Below are positions 34,519 through 45,477 of a stretch of 64,000 nucleotides of DNA, piece by piece. The notes under the pieces were generated by a model. It was not told the origin of the DNA. It was given only the letters and a program-made list of their open reading frames with translations, and made no database searches. Source of the stretch: Diorhabda sublineata (Eukaryota > Arthropoda > Insecta > Coleoptera > Chrysomelidae); the NCBI RefSeq assembly GCF_026230105.1, contig NC_079486.1, positions 6,448,001-6,512,000 of the forward strand, written 5' to 3'. Numbering within the stretch: the stretch's first letter is position 1; every line of letters begins with the position of its first letter. Position numbers and translations under genes: made by a program.

Positions 34519-37089
34519 GCTCAAAGTCCCGCAGATTTTTCTACAAATAGAGTTCATTGTACCAAACATCCGTACGAAAAATATTTTTTAAGTCTCTTAT
34601 AATCTATTTTCAAGCAAAAATCTATCATGTACCCCCCCCGAGTTTTTTTAAAATTTTGGAAAAGGCGAAATAAGTTACAAGTCACCAAATTTAATTGCTG
34701 CGAATTTTTTTTGGAGGGGCTGTTTAAAGTCAAAAGTTTATGTTACATTTATGTAAGAAACAACGAAAAAAGAGAATGAAAATAAAAGTTGGATGATCGA
34801 GAATAATGATCCAAATATATTAGATGGTGTGAAAATTGATTTGGAAAGAAAAGTGATGAGAAACTAGGGGTTAATAACTATGGATAGGTACAAATGGAAG
34901 GTATTAGTAAATAAGCTTCAGTTTGAGGATGAACTTACCTTGAAAAGGGCTTGAAAAGAAGCTTCCGGAGTTATTAGTAAATACAAATAATCGTAATTGC
35001 TTAAGAAATTGTATAATAATGATTCTGAATATCTACATTTTGTGCTTCAATTAACAAAACTCTTTCGCTATTCTTAGTTTTATCCTTAACATTCTTCTTT
35101 GGTAGTTTCGGGTTTTGGTTTGGAATTATCTCGAGCGCTCCAACTCGTTGGGACGCTACTACAATCGGTATTACTATCCGTAGCGGGTGAATCACTTCTC
35201 AAATTTTCCATAATTTTGCGTTTATAAAGCAAAGGAACCGGTTTAATTGCATCGCAAAAGCAACCTCAACCTAGACATATCGGTTTTGAATTTATATAAA
35301 TATTTGACATACGAACGCAATAATGTCAAATTTAACTAAAATAACCCCAAAAAAATATTTTTTTTTTACAATTGATTATTTGTGTCTAACATAATTATTA
35401 TAACCATGAAATATTTTTCTTCTTTTTTCTTCTTTTTAAAAGTAATAAAAGTCTACAAGCTATATAAATGTGTTGAAATCCTCCACGGACTCCCGGAGTC
35501 CGAATGGTGGCTTTCCGGATTTCGAGATAACTAATATAAATACATACTGAGGAACCCAATCTTTATGTGGGAATTCTACAGATCCTCGTCTTCTGTTCCA
35601 TACGCTTCCTGGTGGTATCTAACACCTCCAGAGAATATAGATAGAGCATCAAGCAACTTCTAGGTGCCTTTCTTATTACATTCGACATATTTACTCTGAT
35701 TTTAACTTTCCGGAAGAGTTTTGCCTGCGTAGATTGTCCCATTAACGCCTATCTTCCACCATCTTCAACGGTTTTTTTATGGTTCTGTAGCTAATACCAC
35801 AGACGGATTCAGGTTCCATAAAGGGTATGCCTGCTACTATTTTAGAGATTCTGTCAGTTATTTCGTTACCCTCTAATACAGTGTGTCCCGGAATCCATTG
35901 CAGGGTAGTAGTTTAGATATTAGAGCCCTAATCGCTGCTTGATTGAAAAATGCTTGATGTTTTGCCCAGATTTCCAGAGTATTTGATTATTAATTTATTA
36001 ATTAATAGTTTTCTTAAAGTCTTTTTCAGGTTTGGTTATTTTTTTTTGCTAATTCCGTCTCTGAACGTTCTGGTTGACTACATAAAGTTGTAATTCAATT
36101 CTTAGGATGTCGTGTCTAAGAATATTTTCTTCTAAAGTTTAGTAAAGAAATTCAAGGACGTTGATATATAAACATAAAGTTTTATCAAGTTTTCGAACCG
36201 CCTTTTCAGTCAGCAAAAGACGATGTCGTTTTTCTAAGTGGAATTAAATGATTATAGTACGAGATGTAAATTTTCACTTGCAGAGGAAAAATGTTCATTA
36301 ATAATCCCCTATTTTGAGAAGAAACGGTTAGTTCTTAAGGTGGAAACATTTTCCATAAACTATATTAAAATTTGGATCTAAAACGACGTATTAGTTGATA
36401 ACAAACAAATAATAAATGATTGTGGTTTTTGTTGTTGGAGACGTATATGTTTTAATCATCAGTTGTAGTAATTACAGAAAAATGAAAACTATAAAATGCC
36501 CTGAATTGATTTAGAGATGTAATGTTTGAAAATTTATGAAAATATTAAAAATTATTTTAAAAAAAAAATTTAAATAAACTTGTACGATATTGAAGAAAAA
36601 TGAAAATAAAGTGGTTGACTGTGTTTTTATGTGAAAAACTAATTTGATTTGTGTACATATATGGAACGGTCTAAACAAACATGTTTTTTGATATTGAAAT
36701 TACGTAAAAACTTCTATAAATTGATCCTACAGAATGGGATTTTTTTTCCTATACAGAACAGTAAAAAGTGAAAAGTTATAACTACATAATGAACATTTTA
36801 GAGTATGATATGAAGTTGTAGACAATTGTAATTGCCGTGAAAACATACTTCGTTCTTTAAACTTCGTAATTTTCGGTCTGACTATTTACCTAAGTTTTAC
36901 CCCAAACGCGGCGTCTCTTAACCACGGCAATTAGAGAGTTTTCACGCCAAAAAGTTTCCAATAAAAACCAACAAAACTCGTTGAATTCCAACCAAAAATC
37001 TCAAGTTCATCTACGATTTTTTTCTCAGGATTCTTGTCTGAATAATTACATCAAAAACAATTTGAGATAATTCCATATTCGATTTTTAT
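34519..37089 (+). repeat. Duplicated block, direct copy R
   Basis: It matches block M in direct orientation (see 26417-32300) but is shorter. It carries deletions near 36228 and 36440 and ends at 37089 within CATATTCGATTTT. An inserted GGACTCCCGGAGTCC palindrome lies near 35487 and is not in M. Bases 35001-35280 hold a decayed copy of the Lys/Ser-rich ORF. Confidence 0.85.
35001..35280 (-). pseudogene. Unrecognised Lys/Ser-rich protein, copy in block R
   Basis: A shortened paralogue of 26904-27288 that shares the CFCDAIKP start region and the C-terminal LLIEAQNVDIQNHYYTIS. The middle (GATKEEN to DNEF region) is deleted, and the first codons are disturbed by a deletion near 35268. Confidence 0.4.
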
Positions 37090-37479
37090 ATTACCATTTA
37101 ACCAATCTAATCACTTTGTACAAATTAAACATTATATGTGCAAATCGAACTAAACGAGTAATGGAGAACTGTTCTGAAAAGTTTTGATTGTGTGTGACTT
37201 GGTTGAGATATTATAGATTATAAGGGAGACTAGCTAAAACGTTCAAATAAGATGTAAGAATGCTTATCGTTTGAAACGTAAATGAAAATGATTTCTTTCT
37301 GAACTTGATTGATACAATCATACATAATTTAGAATTGTATAAGTATGGAGAATTGGAAAATGGAGTCGAAGATACCTCCAATAATGATCTTTAACTCGAA
37401 TGGATACAATTATGGAATAAACGTTTGATTGAATGGAAAAGTGTTGATTATTTCATAAAGTACGCGAGGACAATTTGTG

Positions 37480-37678
37480 TGCTGCATTTACTACTACCTA
37501 CTGCTACCACCACACTCACTATTATACTGTCTGACGCCGGTTTCGATGTACTCCTCTAGTTTCTATGTGATTTGTACAAAACAAACAAACAAACAAAATA
37601 TTACTGCGTATAATTTGATATCAGATGGTTATTTGATTGAATTAGTAACTCACTAAAGGTATTGAACAAAATATGTAA
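37480..37678 (-). repeat. Dispersed repeat family R, copy D, left part
   Basis: The reverse of copy C. It ends with ACAAAATATGTAA, where the copia element begins. It resumes after the element at 44535. Confidence 0.7.
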
Positions 37679-37891
37679 TGTTGAGATTTTATAAATTATA
37701 GAGTTGGCAACAATGCAGTTTGCCAATGATCCATTCATTGGCACTTTTGGCGCGACATGATGTATTAATTGTAAGGTTAGCTAGTAGTTTTTCACTCACC
37801 ACGTTGTGTTATATTTTTGACCAAAAATCAATAAACCTTTTATTTGGAGGATGTTTTAATCTAGTGACAACCTAAAACCGTAACGGGTTCT
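37679..37891 (+). repeat. copia-2 5' LTR
   Basis: It begins TGTTGAG after the target duplication. The part from 37778 is shared with the 3' LTR (44420-44527). Its exact 3' edge is uncertain because the two LTR ends differ after GGGTTCT. Confidence 0.7.
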
Positions 37892-37897
37892 GGTTAT

Positions 37898-37911
37898 GGT
37901 TATGGGCCCAG
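37898..37911 (+). promoter_or_regulatory. copia-2 primer binding site, initiator tRNA-Met half-tRNA type
   Basis: GGTTATGGGCCCAG just inside the 5' LTR is complementary to the anticodon arm of eukaryotic initiator tRNA-Met. This is the half-tRNA priming site known for Drosophila copia. Confidence 0.75.
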
Positions 37912-37970
37912 AAGGCGAATAAGAGAGAAATAAAATTTTTAAGACATTAGAAGTTAAATAAGTTAATAAA

Positions 37971-38992
37971 ATGGCCAATACCATAATAAACCTTCCTCAA
38001 CTCACAACTGCGACAAATTTCAATAACTGGAAGTTCAGAGTTACCATATTATTAGAGGAAAGACAAATATCTGAAGTTTTGGAGAAAACAGAAGAAAATT
38101 ACAGCGAAGAAAGACAAAAAGCAGAATTCAGAGCCAAGGACTCGAAAGGCAAAAGCATAATAGTACAATGTCTAACTGACAAGCATTTAGATCTGGTTAA
38201 AGATGCCAAGACTACCCAAGAAATGATTAAAGCACTAGAAAATATATTTGAAAGAAAAAGTGTGTTCACAAAGCTAACTCTTAAACGTGAGCTGCTGACA
38301 TTGAAGCTAAGGCGAGGCGAAAAACTAGAAGATCACTTTTTAGTATTTGATACCCTTATAAGAGATTTAGAAAACTCAGGATCTAAACTGGAGGAGGAAG
38401 TCAAGGTATGCCACTTACTATTATCAAGATCAATATAGAAACAATGAATACAAGTATTAAAATGGACTTTGTAAAACCAAGATTACTGGATGAAGAAATG
38501 GAGCTTAAGTCGAGACAGGAGAAATTATCTACTAATGAAATGTCGTTTCAAACTAGTCTACAGCTCATTTGTTACAAGTGTCACAAACCAGGACACAAAA
38601 TGACTGAATGTCGACAAAAAAGGAGAGTGGATTCTAGAGGCCATCCCAGAGGAAATTTTCGAGGTGGTTTCTCTTCCCGAGAAAAATTTTTAGCTGGAAA
38701 TTCCAACACATATAATGGGCAAAATCAAGGTAGTAGTCAATCACAAGTAAATTCAGCAAGTGACATAGCCTTCATTGCTTTAAGTGGCACTGAAGCTGGC
38801 TGCAATGTAGCAACATCTGATGTGCAAACTTTTATTTTGGACTCTGGATGCACACAGCACATGGTTATGGGAGAAATAGTAAAATATATGACTGAAATAG
38901 AAGATATCCACACAATAAAAATTGGATTTGCAAAGAATGGTGAAGCTTTGTTTGCAAACAAAAAAGGGACATTAAATGGCAAATGTCAAGGT
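37971..38992 (+). pseudogene. copia-2 gag and protease start, frameshifted and interrupted
   Basis: Gag starts at the ATG at 37971 (MANTIINLPQL, then WKFRVTILLEE), a UBN2-type copia gag. A shift near 38405 moves the reading into the frame of 38408-39340. That frame carries the zinc knuckle CYKCHKPGHKMTEC and the protease active site FILDSGCTQHMV. At 38993 the LINE insertion cuts the gene. The apparent coding extension to 39340 is antisense LINE sequence. Confidence 0.85.
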
Positions 38993-39007
38993 CTCTCTCT
39001 CTCTCTT

Positions 39008-40675
39008 CTAGCCGTTTTCTATCCTTTGGATATAGGCCTCTCTCATATTTTTCCAGTTTTCCCTGTTCTGTGCCACTTGGTACCAGTTAAGTCCGGCTGT
39101 TCTCTTGATATCATCATACCATCTTTGTTGTGGTCTGCCGGTGCTTCTTTTCTCCCCCCAAGGTCTCCATCTTGTTATTTTTCCGCTCCAGTTGGTGTTA
39201 TTTCGAGCAACATGTCCGGCCCAGTTCCATTTAAGACTACCTATTCGCCTCACTATGTCCTCGATTTTGGTTCTATTTCTTATCCACTCATTGGTTTTAT
39301 GGTCTTTAAGCGTTATTCCTATCATTTTCCGTTCTATTGATCTTTGATGTACCTTTAATTTATTCAAGATTTTCTTTGTTAGGACCCATGTTTCACATCC
39401 GTAGGTTGTTACTGGGAGAATGCATTCCATGTAAACCTTGGTTTTTAGTTTGAGGGGTAGGTTGGAGTTGAAGACGTGTCGCATCTTCCCGTAGGCCGCC
39501 CATCCTAGATGTATTCTGTGGTTAATTTCAAGTTCTTGATTGGTTTTACCCAATGTTAATTCTTGACCTAGGTAGATATAAGAGTTCACTTTCTTTATCT
39601 GTTGTCCTCGCACATTTATACTCTCTTTGTTTGTCCGTTGGTTTGTCATGAATTTGGTTTTAGAAATGTTCATTTCTAGGCCTACTTTTCTTGCTTCTTG
39701 TTGTAGTTCTATAAGCATGTATTCTAATTCTTCACTGTTTGGGGCAAAAATGGCAATGTCATCGGCAAATCTTAGGTTACTTAGTTTTTCTCCCGATATA
39801 TCAATTCCTCTGTCTTCCCAATGTAGGCTCTTAAAAACGTCTTCTAGCACCAGTGTAAACAATTTGGGTGACACAATGTCTCCTTATCTAACGCCTCTTT
39901 TAATTATGATTTCCTCAGTGTCTTCATATAGCCTTACTTTCATTTTTGAGTTGTCGTTTAGTGTCTGTATAATGTCAATATATCGTTGGTCTATTCTTGC
40001 ATTTTTCATTGACCTGATAATTGCCCAAAATTCAACTGTGTCGAAGGCCTTTCTAAAATCTATGAAGGCAATCCATAATGGGATGTTATATTCCGTTACT
40101 TTTTCGTTCAGTGTCCTTACGGTGTGGAGATGTTCTATTGTACTCATGCCTTTTCTGAAGCCCGCCTGCTCATAGGGTTGGTATGCGTCGAGTTTGAATT
40201 CAAGGCGGTTTGCTATTATTCTCATAAAAAGCTTGTAGATCTGTGATAGCAGGCTGATTGGTCTATAGTTTTCTAGGTTGCTTGGATCACCTTTCTTATA
40301 TATCAGTATGACTATCGCGGTGTTCCAATCCTGTGGTATTCTTCCCTCGGTTAGGCATGTATTAAATAATGATTTAAGCTCTCTTATCAGTAGGCTTCCA
40401 CCTTCCTTCAACATTTCCGGTATGATGTTATCGTCACCTGCCGCCTTTCCGTTTTTTAGTTGATTTAAAGCTTTTACAATTTCTTCCTCTTCAATCTCAG
40501 GTAGATCCTCGGAGCCAACGTTACATATCCTGTTTTTATGGTCACTGTTTGCTTTTCTAACATACTCATTGTCTATTTTGGACTCGTACAGACCTGTGTA
40601 GAACTTCTCTGTTACCTTGAGTATCTCTCTTCGATCTTCTGTTATGTTACCTTGTCCGTCTCTCAATTTGATCAT
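39008..40675 (-). pseudogene. RTE-2 reverse transcriptase
   Basis: Frames 39884-40675 and 39008-39874 are the same reading frame, separated by one stop codon (TAA in place of the Gln in the GVRxGD block). RT motifs present: KAAGDDNIIPEML, YRPISLLSQIYKL, FIDFRKAFDTV (motif A), VSPKLFTLVLE, LRFADDIAIFA (catalytic FADD), and the C-terminal WNWAGHVAR and RPQQRWYDDIKR. Apart from that single nonsense codon, the RT appears complete. Confidence 0.85.
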
Positions 40676-41662
40676 TTCTTTTTTTATGTGCGTTTTCTTT
40701 TTTAAAGATGTTCAGACCTCTGTTTTGCTGTATCAACTCCTCTATTCGATTTTCTTGATACTTTCGTATGTCCTGCTTGGCCATTTTCCTTGCTGTTTTG
40801 TTTAGTTCGGCATACTCTACTGTATTCCTTTTGTTGTCTTTAATGAGCTCTCTCCTTCTTTCCAGTAGCTGTTTGGTTTGTGTTGTAAACTTTTCTATTC
40901 TTTTAGTTTTTGATGATACTAAACTTGTAGTTGTTTCTTTCAGTTCTTTTACCAGTCTATTGTTTGTTTCGTCCAAGCTCTCGTGTGATGATGTTGTTTC
41001 CTTTGTTAGTCGTTCTGTCAATCTTTTGCTATATATTGACTTGTTGTCTCTTATTGTATCAGGATCTATACGGTATTGCGTGCTGTTGAATTTTTTTGCT
41101 CTTTCCAATTTTGTGTTTAATACGATCCTGCACCGGACTAATCTGTGGTCGCTGCCCGTATTAAAGGAATTAAGAACGTCAACTTCTTGGACGATATGTT
41201 TATTTGGTGTCAGCACGTAGTCTATTTCGTTTTTTGTAATTCCATCCGGGCTGGCCCGGGTCCATTTTTTGTGAGGTCTTTTTTTGAAAAACGTATTCAT
41301 TATGTATAGTTGTTCTTTTTCCAGGAAATTTGCAAGCATCGTCCCTCTTTCATTTCGTTTCCCCAGTCCAAATTGTCCAACATACTGTGAGCTATTACAC
41401 TGCTCTCCTATTCTTGCGTTGAAGTCTCCTATTATCAGCGTGTATCTTGTCTTATTTTCTGTTAGGCTCTGTGTGATTTCATCATACAGCACCTCGATCT
41501 CTTCGTCCTCATGACTACTTGTTGAGGCATAGATTTGAACGACTTTAATTGTTATATTGGAGTTAATCTTAAGTGTTATGTATATTACTCTATCTGATAT
41601 GGTTTTAAGTATTTGAAGATTTGGGGAGATTCGTTTGTTGATAATTTGTTGTTTCTTATCAA
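40647..41662 (-). pseudogene. RTE-2 endonuclease, 5'-truncated
   Basis: It shows VVQIYASTSSHEDEEIE, LIIGDFNARIGEQ, NEIDYVLTPNK and GSDHRLVRC, the middle and C-terminal motifs of the APE-type nuclease (including the catalytic SDH). A basic coiled linker leads towards RT. The N-terminal catalytic Asn and Glu are missing. It overlaps the RT frame by a short frameshifted zone at 40647-40675. Confidence 0.85.
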
Positions 41663-42887
41663 CAAATGTCAAGGTAAAGGTATAAAAATTGAAGCGCTCA
41701 TTGTATCAGGTATGTCACACAACCTTATTTCTGTATCAAAACTACTAGAAAAGAATTTTAACATTTGTTAATGGGATTGATGGGACAAGACAAGCAATTT
41801 TAGATAAAGAACATTCTAAGTTTAAATGTGAAATGTCAAATAATTTATTTTGTCTTTATGTTGATTTTAATAATAAACCAGATGATGTAGCATACATGAA
41901 TAATGTATGTATGCTTGTATGGAGGGAAAAAGTACACGTAAACCATGTAACTAAACCAGTACAAAGATTGGTCAATTGATACATACAGATATTGCAGGTC
42001 CAGTTACAGTAGCTACACCAGAAGGGTTCAAATATTTCCAAGTTTTGATTGATGATTATTCACATTTTCTGATAGTAAAGCTACTAAGAAATAAAACTGA
42101 AGCAGATCAGAATATCATTGACTTTATTAAATTGATTAAGACGCAACATAATTCAAAAACGCAAAGAATTCGTATTGACAATGGCAGGGAGTTCATATCA
42201 AATGATTTTAAAAATTTTTGTCGAAGTAAAGGTATTGAGCTGGAATATACTATGCCATATTCTCCACAAGAAAATGGAGTACCCGAGAGAATGAATCGAA
42301 GCCTACTGGACAAGGTACGCACCAAATTTGCCGAAACAAACTTGCCAAGAGAATTATGGGGAGAAGCTATTTTATGCTCAGCATATGAATTAAATCGAAC
42401 ACCAACCCAAGCCGACAATGGGGAAACACCAGCAACCAGATGGTACAAGAAGAATGATTTAGGAAAATTGAAAATATTCGGAAGTCAAGCATGGGCAGTA
42501 ATTTTAACAAGACAAAGTAAATTAGAAAGAATAGCACAACCTTGCATCATGATGGGATATACCAAAGCTGGATATAGACTTCGGAATTATGAGGACAACA
42601 AAATTTTTCACTCAAGAGATGTCAGATTTGATGAAACAACAACAGATTACAATGAAATTATTAAGGCTAGTGGGAAGAAAAGTATAAATGAAAAGGTCAT
42701 AGAGATACAATACGAAAATGAATTACAAGAAGAACCAAATGCCATAGAGGAAGAAGCAATAGAAGAGACTGACTTCAGCAATAATAATGATCAAACAGAA
42801 AGCACAAGGTCAGAGGATGTAGATGAAAGCTTACCCAAAGTAGAGAGTACACAGACAGGAACTAGAACAGTAAAAATATCTGAATGA
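41663..42887 (+). pseudogene. copia-2 protease end and integrase
   Basis: Protease C-terminal sequence resumes after the LINE (SHNLISVSKLLEKNF). It is followed by degraded GAG-pre-integrase with frame breaks and a deletion of its zinc-binding part near 41900-41950. From 41976 the integrase core is open: HTDIAGPV (first Asp), RIDNGREFIS (second Asp), SPQENGVPERMNRSL (Glu), then an acidic linker ending at a TGA (42885-42887). Confidence 0.85.
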
Positions 42888-42985
42888 ATATGAAGTTTAC
42901 ACAGCTTATTGTTCTAATATCAGCAGAGTAAGATGACCCTATAAGCTATAAAGATGCCGTAAAGGACCAAGATTGGATAAATGCT

Positions 42986-44458
42986 ATGAAAAAGGAACTA
43001 GATGCGCACGAGAGATTGAATACGTGGACAGAAACGGAGCTACCAACAAATGGAAATATTATTCAAACAAGATGGGTTTTCAGGACAAAGGAAGATGGAA
43101 CGAAAAAGGCAAGAATAGTTGCAAAGGGGTTCCAAATTAAGGAGGAGGATCAGTTTGAACCCAACTACTCACCAGTTGCAAGGATTTCAACGATTAAGTT
43201 ACTCTTATCTGTAGCATTACAAAATAATTTTAAGATCAGACAAATGGATATCCCGACTGCATTTTTAAATGGAAAACTTGAGAATGATGTCTACATATAT
43301 GCACCAGCAGGACTTAAAGTGAATAAATCAAAAATACTAAAACTTAACAGAGCTCTGTATGGATTAAAAGAAGCATCAAAGGTGTGGAATAATACATTTA
43401 ATGATTTTACAATTCAGAATAATTTTAAGAGATCCTTATATGACTGTTGTCTATACAGTAATCAAAAGGTTTGGATACTTATTTATGTTGATGATATTTT
43501 GTTAATAGGAGAAGACAAAGATGTGAACGAGACTATGAATTTATTGAAAAGCTGTTTTCAAGCAAAGGATTTGAATGAAGTGAATAATTTTCTAGGAATG
43601 AAGATCACTAGAACAGAAGATATCATTAAAATCGAACAACAGCAATTTATTGACAAATTGCTAAATTATTTTAATATGAAAGACTGTAAACCAAAGAGGA
43701 CTCCGATGGAAAAAGGATTCCAATATAACGACAAGGCCAAAATTTTGACAAACATTCGATATAGACAACTCATCGGAGGTTTGATGTATTTAGCAACAAC
43801 TAGTAGACCTGACATCAGTTATGCTGTGTCATACTTGAGCAGATTTTTGGATCGTGTAACTGAAGAGACCTGGACTGCAGGAAAACGAGTCTTGAGGTAT
43901 CTACAGGGAACTAAAACTCTAGGATTGACTTATACTAAACATACAAATAGTGACGTAATACTTGAAGGATATTCAGATGCTGATTGGGCAACGAACAAGG
44001 AAAGTAGAAAAAGCATTAGTGAATCTATAATTTTATATGGTAATAACCCAATATCATGGTCATCCAAGAAACAAACTTGCGTGGCTTTATCAACAGCGGA
44101 AGCTGAATATGTGGCAGCAGCACAAACAGCTCAAGACCTAATCAACGTAAAGGGTATTTTAGGGGACTTAAATACTATTGCCAAAACGATTCTATATTGT
44201 GATAATAAGAGCACAATTTTAATGTCCAAAAGCAATGAAAATTCGAAAAGAATCAAACATATTGATATTAAAAACCATTATATAAAAGATTTAATTAGTA
44301 AGAGGGATATAGAAATAAATTATGTATCAAGTGAACAAAATTTAGCCGATATGTTTACTAAATCATTATATATAATTGTCTATAATTTAAAGCATCATGT
44401 TTTTAGTTGTATATTACATAATTTCTTTTTCACTCACCACGTTGTGTTATATTTTTGA
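42986..44458 (+). CDS. copia-2 reverse transcriptase-RNase H (open)
   Basis: This 490-residue frame is the best preserved part of the element. It has the RVT_2 opening QTRWVFRTKED, DIPTAFLNG (palm Asp), YGLKEASKVWN, the catalytic LIYVDDILLIG, TPMEKGF, the connection LIGGLMYLATTSRPDIS, and RNase H motifs GYSDADWATNKESRKS, STAEAEYVAAA and LYCDNKSTI. The true end of the domain is about ADMFTKSLY (44370). The last ~28 residues are read from the truncated 3' LTR junction. Confidence 0.85.
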   Translation: MKKELDAHERLNTWTETELPTNGNIIQTRWVFRTKEDGTKKARIVAKGFQIKEEDQFEPNYSPVARISTIKLLLSVALQNNFKIRQMDIPTAFLNGKLENDVYIYAPAGLKVNKSKILKLNRALYGLKEASKVWNNTFNDFTIQNNFKRSLYDCCLYSNQKVWILIYVDDILLIGEDKDVNETMNLLKSCFQAKDLNEVNNFLGMKITRTEDIIKIEQQQFIDKLLNYFNMKDCKPKRTPMEKGFQYNDKAKILTNIRYRQLIGGLMYLATTSRPDISYAVSYLSRFLDRVTEETWTAGKRVLRYLQGTKTLGLTYTKHTNSDVILEGYSDADWATNKESRKSISESIILYGNNPISWSSKKQTCVALSTAEAEYVAAAQTAQDLINVKGILGDLNTIAKTILYCDNKSTILMSKSNENSKRIKHIDIKNHYIKDLISKRDIEINYVSSEQNLADMFTKSLYIIVYNLKHHVFSCILHNFFFTHHVVLYF

Positions 44459-44534
44459 CCAAAAATCAATAAACCTTTTATTTGGAGGATGTTTTAATCT
44501 AGTGACAACCTAAAACCGTAACGGGTTCTTAACA
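44420..44534 (+). repeat. copia-2 3' LTR remnant
   Basis: It matches 37778-37891 of the 5' LTR and ends TTAACA before the target duplication. The first ~100 bp of the LTR and the polypurine tract are missing. Confidence 0.75.
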
Positions 44535-44955
44535 TGTAATTTGATCCATTTGGTCGAAAGATACAAAAAACTACAGGAAGAAGTGATTTATAAGATATCA
44601 ACTGATTTTGGTATTTGTAATAACTGCAAATTATCAAAGGATTATTTCTTAATGGAAAGACTATCATTACTCTGAATGAATTAGAACAACTCTAAAATTC
44701 AGTGGTAAGTTCAATAATTACTCATCTTGTACTGGATACTGTAAACAATTTGAATTTATTATTATAATTATTTTCTAGTTTATGCTCTTTAAAAAATAGC
44801 AAATGAATGCTCTCAAATTTTTTCGATAATAATATATTGGGAATCGTATAGAACTGCTTTTGTTACTTGCCATTTTTCTTGATTAAAAAATTTCTAATAA
44901 TTAAAAATCACATTGTTAACAGAAGTTAATTTGAAATTAGAATTTTCTGTATTTA
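44535..44955 (-). repeat. Dispersed repeat family R, copy D, right part
   Basis: It continues copy D beyond the copia insertion. The first ~130 bases include an open stretch (plus strand, ERYKKLQEEVIYKISTDFG and CNNCKLSKDYF) not seen in copy C. The CAGTGGTAAGT donor-like string follows near 44701. Confidence 0.7.
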
Positions 44956-45477
44956 CTGAGTTATATTTAGATTATGTAAATTCCAAAGATAATAATAATC
45001 TTTTTGTATTTACTCAACCTCTAAACAGAACTAAATTTGTTTATTTCAAAGAAGATCTGTGTATATTTTAGGATTTAGCTTTACTTCGTTTATTTTATAT
45101 GTATGTTTTAATACAATTTCATTGTTGTTCTATTTTATACTGTTCACTCCTTTATTGTATGAGCAGCTTGAAATTGTTGTTGTTAGGTTTAAATGTGCGT
45201 TGTATAGAGTGTGTTAAATAAAATTATTTATTGGAACAATAAATACTACTACAATAATTCTTTATAATAATAACTAAAAACTTAATTCACTCTGTCGACC
45301 ATGCTTTCGACACCACCTTCAGTCTATCTACTCAGCTTCCCGCTCTCTTCTTCTTTTTTGTATATGAAACACATTTTTCATGTTTGACCACAGAACTATA
45401 TTGTTTGTCAATATTAACACCCTCCCTCAAACCTATAAAATGTGAGAAATGAATTTAAAACATATAACACTTTTTCA

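Larger units (their letters stand above)
38993..41662 (-). mobile_element. RTE-type LINE nested in copia-2 (RTE-2)
   Basis: The minus-strand element is flanked by the 13-bp duplication CAAATGTCAAGGT (38980-38992 and 41663-41675). The 3' end has a short (GA)n tail next to the left duplication. It is 5'-truncated inside the endonuclease. The family differs from RTE-1 (different tail and low identity). Confidence 0.9.
37679..44534 (+). mobile_element. Ty1/copia retrotransposon with TSD and nested LINE (copia-2)
   Basis: It starts TGTTGAGATT, ends TTAACA, and is flanked by a 5-bp duplication TGTAA (37674-37678 and 44535-44539). The host repeat R copy C provides the empty site. The last ~115 bp repeat 37778-37891 of the 5' LTR, so the 3' LTR is truncated at its start. 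Gag, protease, integrase, RT and RNase H are in copia order on the plus strand. An RTE-type LINE (38993-41662) interrupts the protease region. Confidence 0.9.

Noticed and set aside
35480..35510. GGACTCCCGGAGTCC palindrome as a regulatory site
   Set aside because: It is present only in one duplicated copy with no gene nearby, so it is probably a small insertion or footprint.
39008..39347. Plus-strand frames over 39008-39347, apparently extending copia-2 gag
   Set aside because: They are antisense to the nested LINE. True copia coding stops at the 13-bp duplication at 38980-38992.
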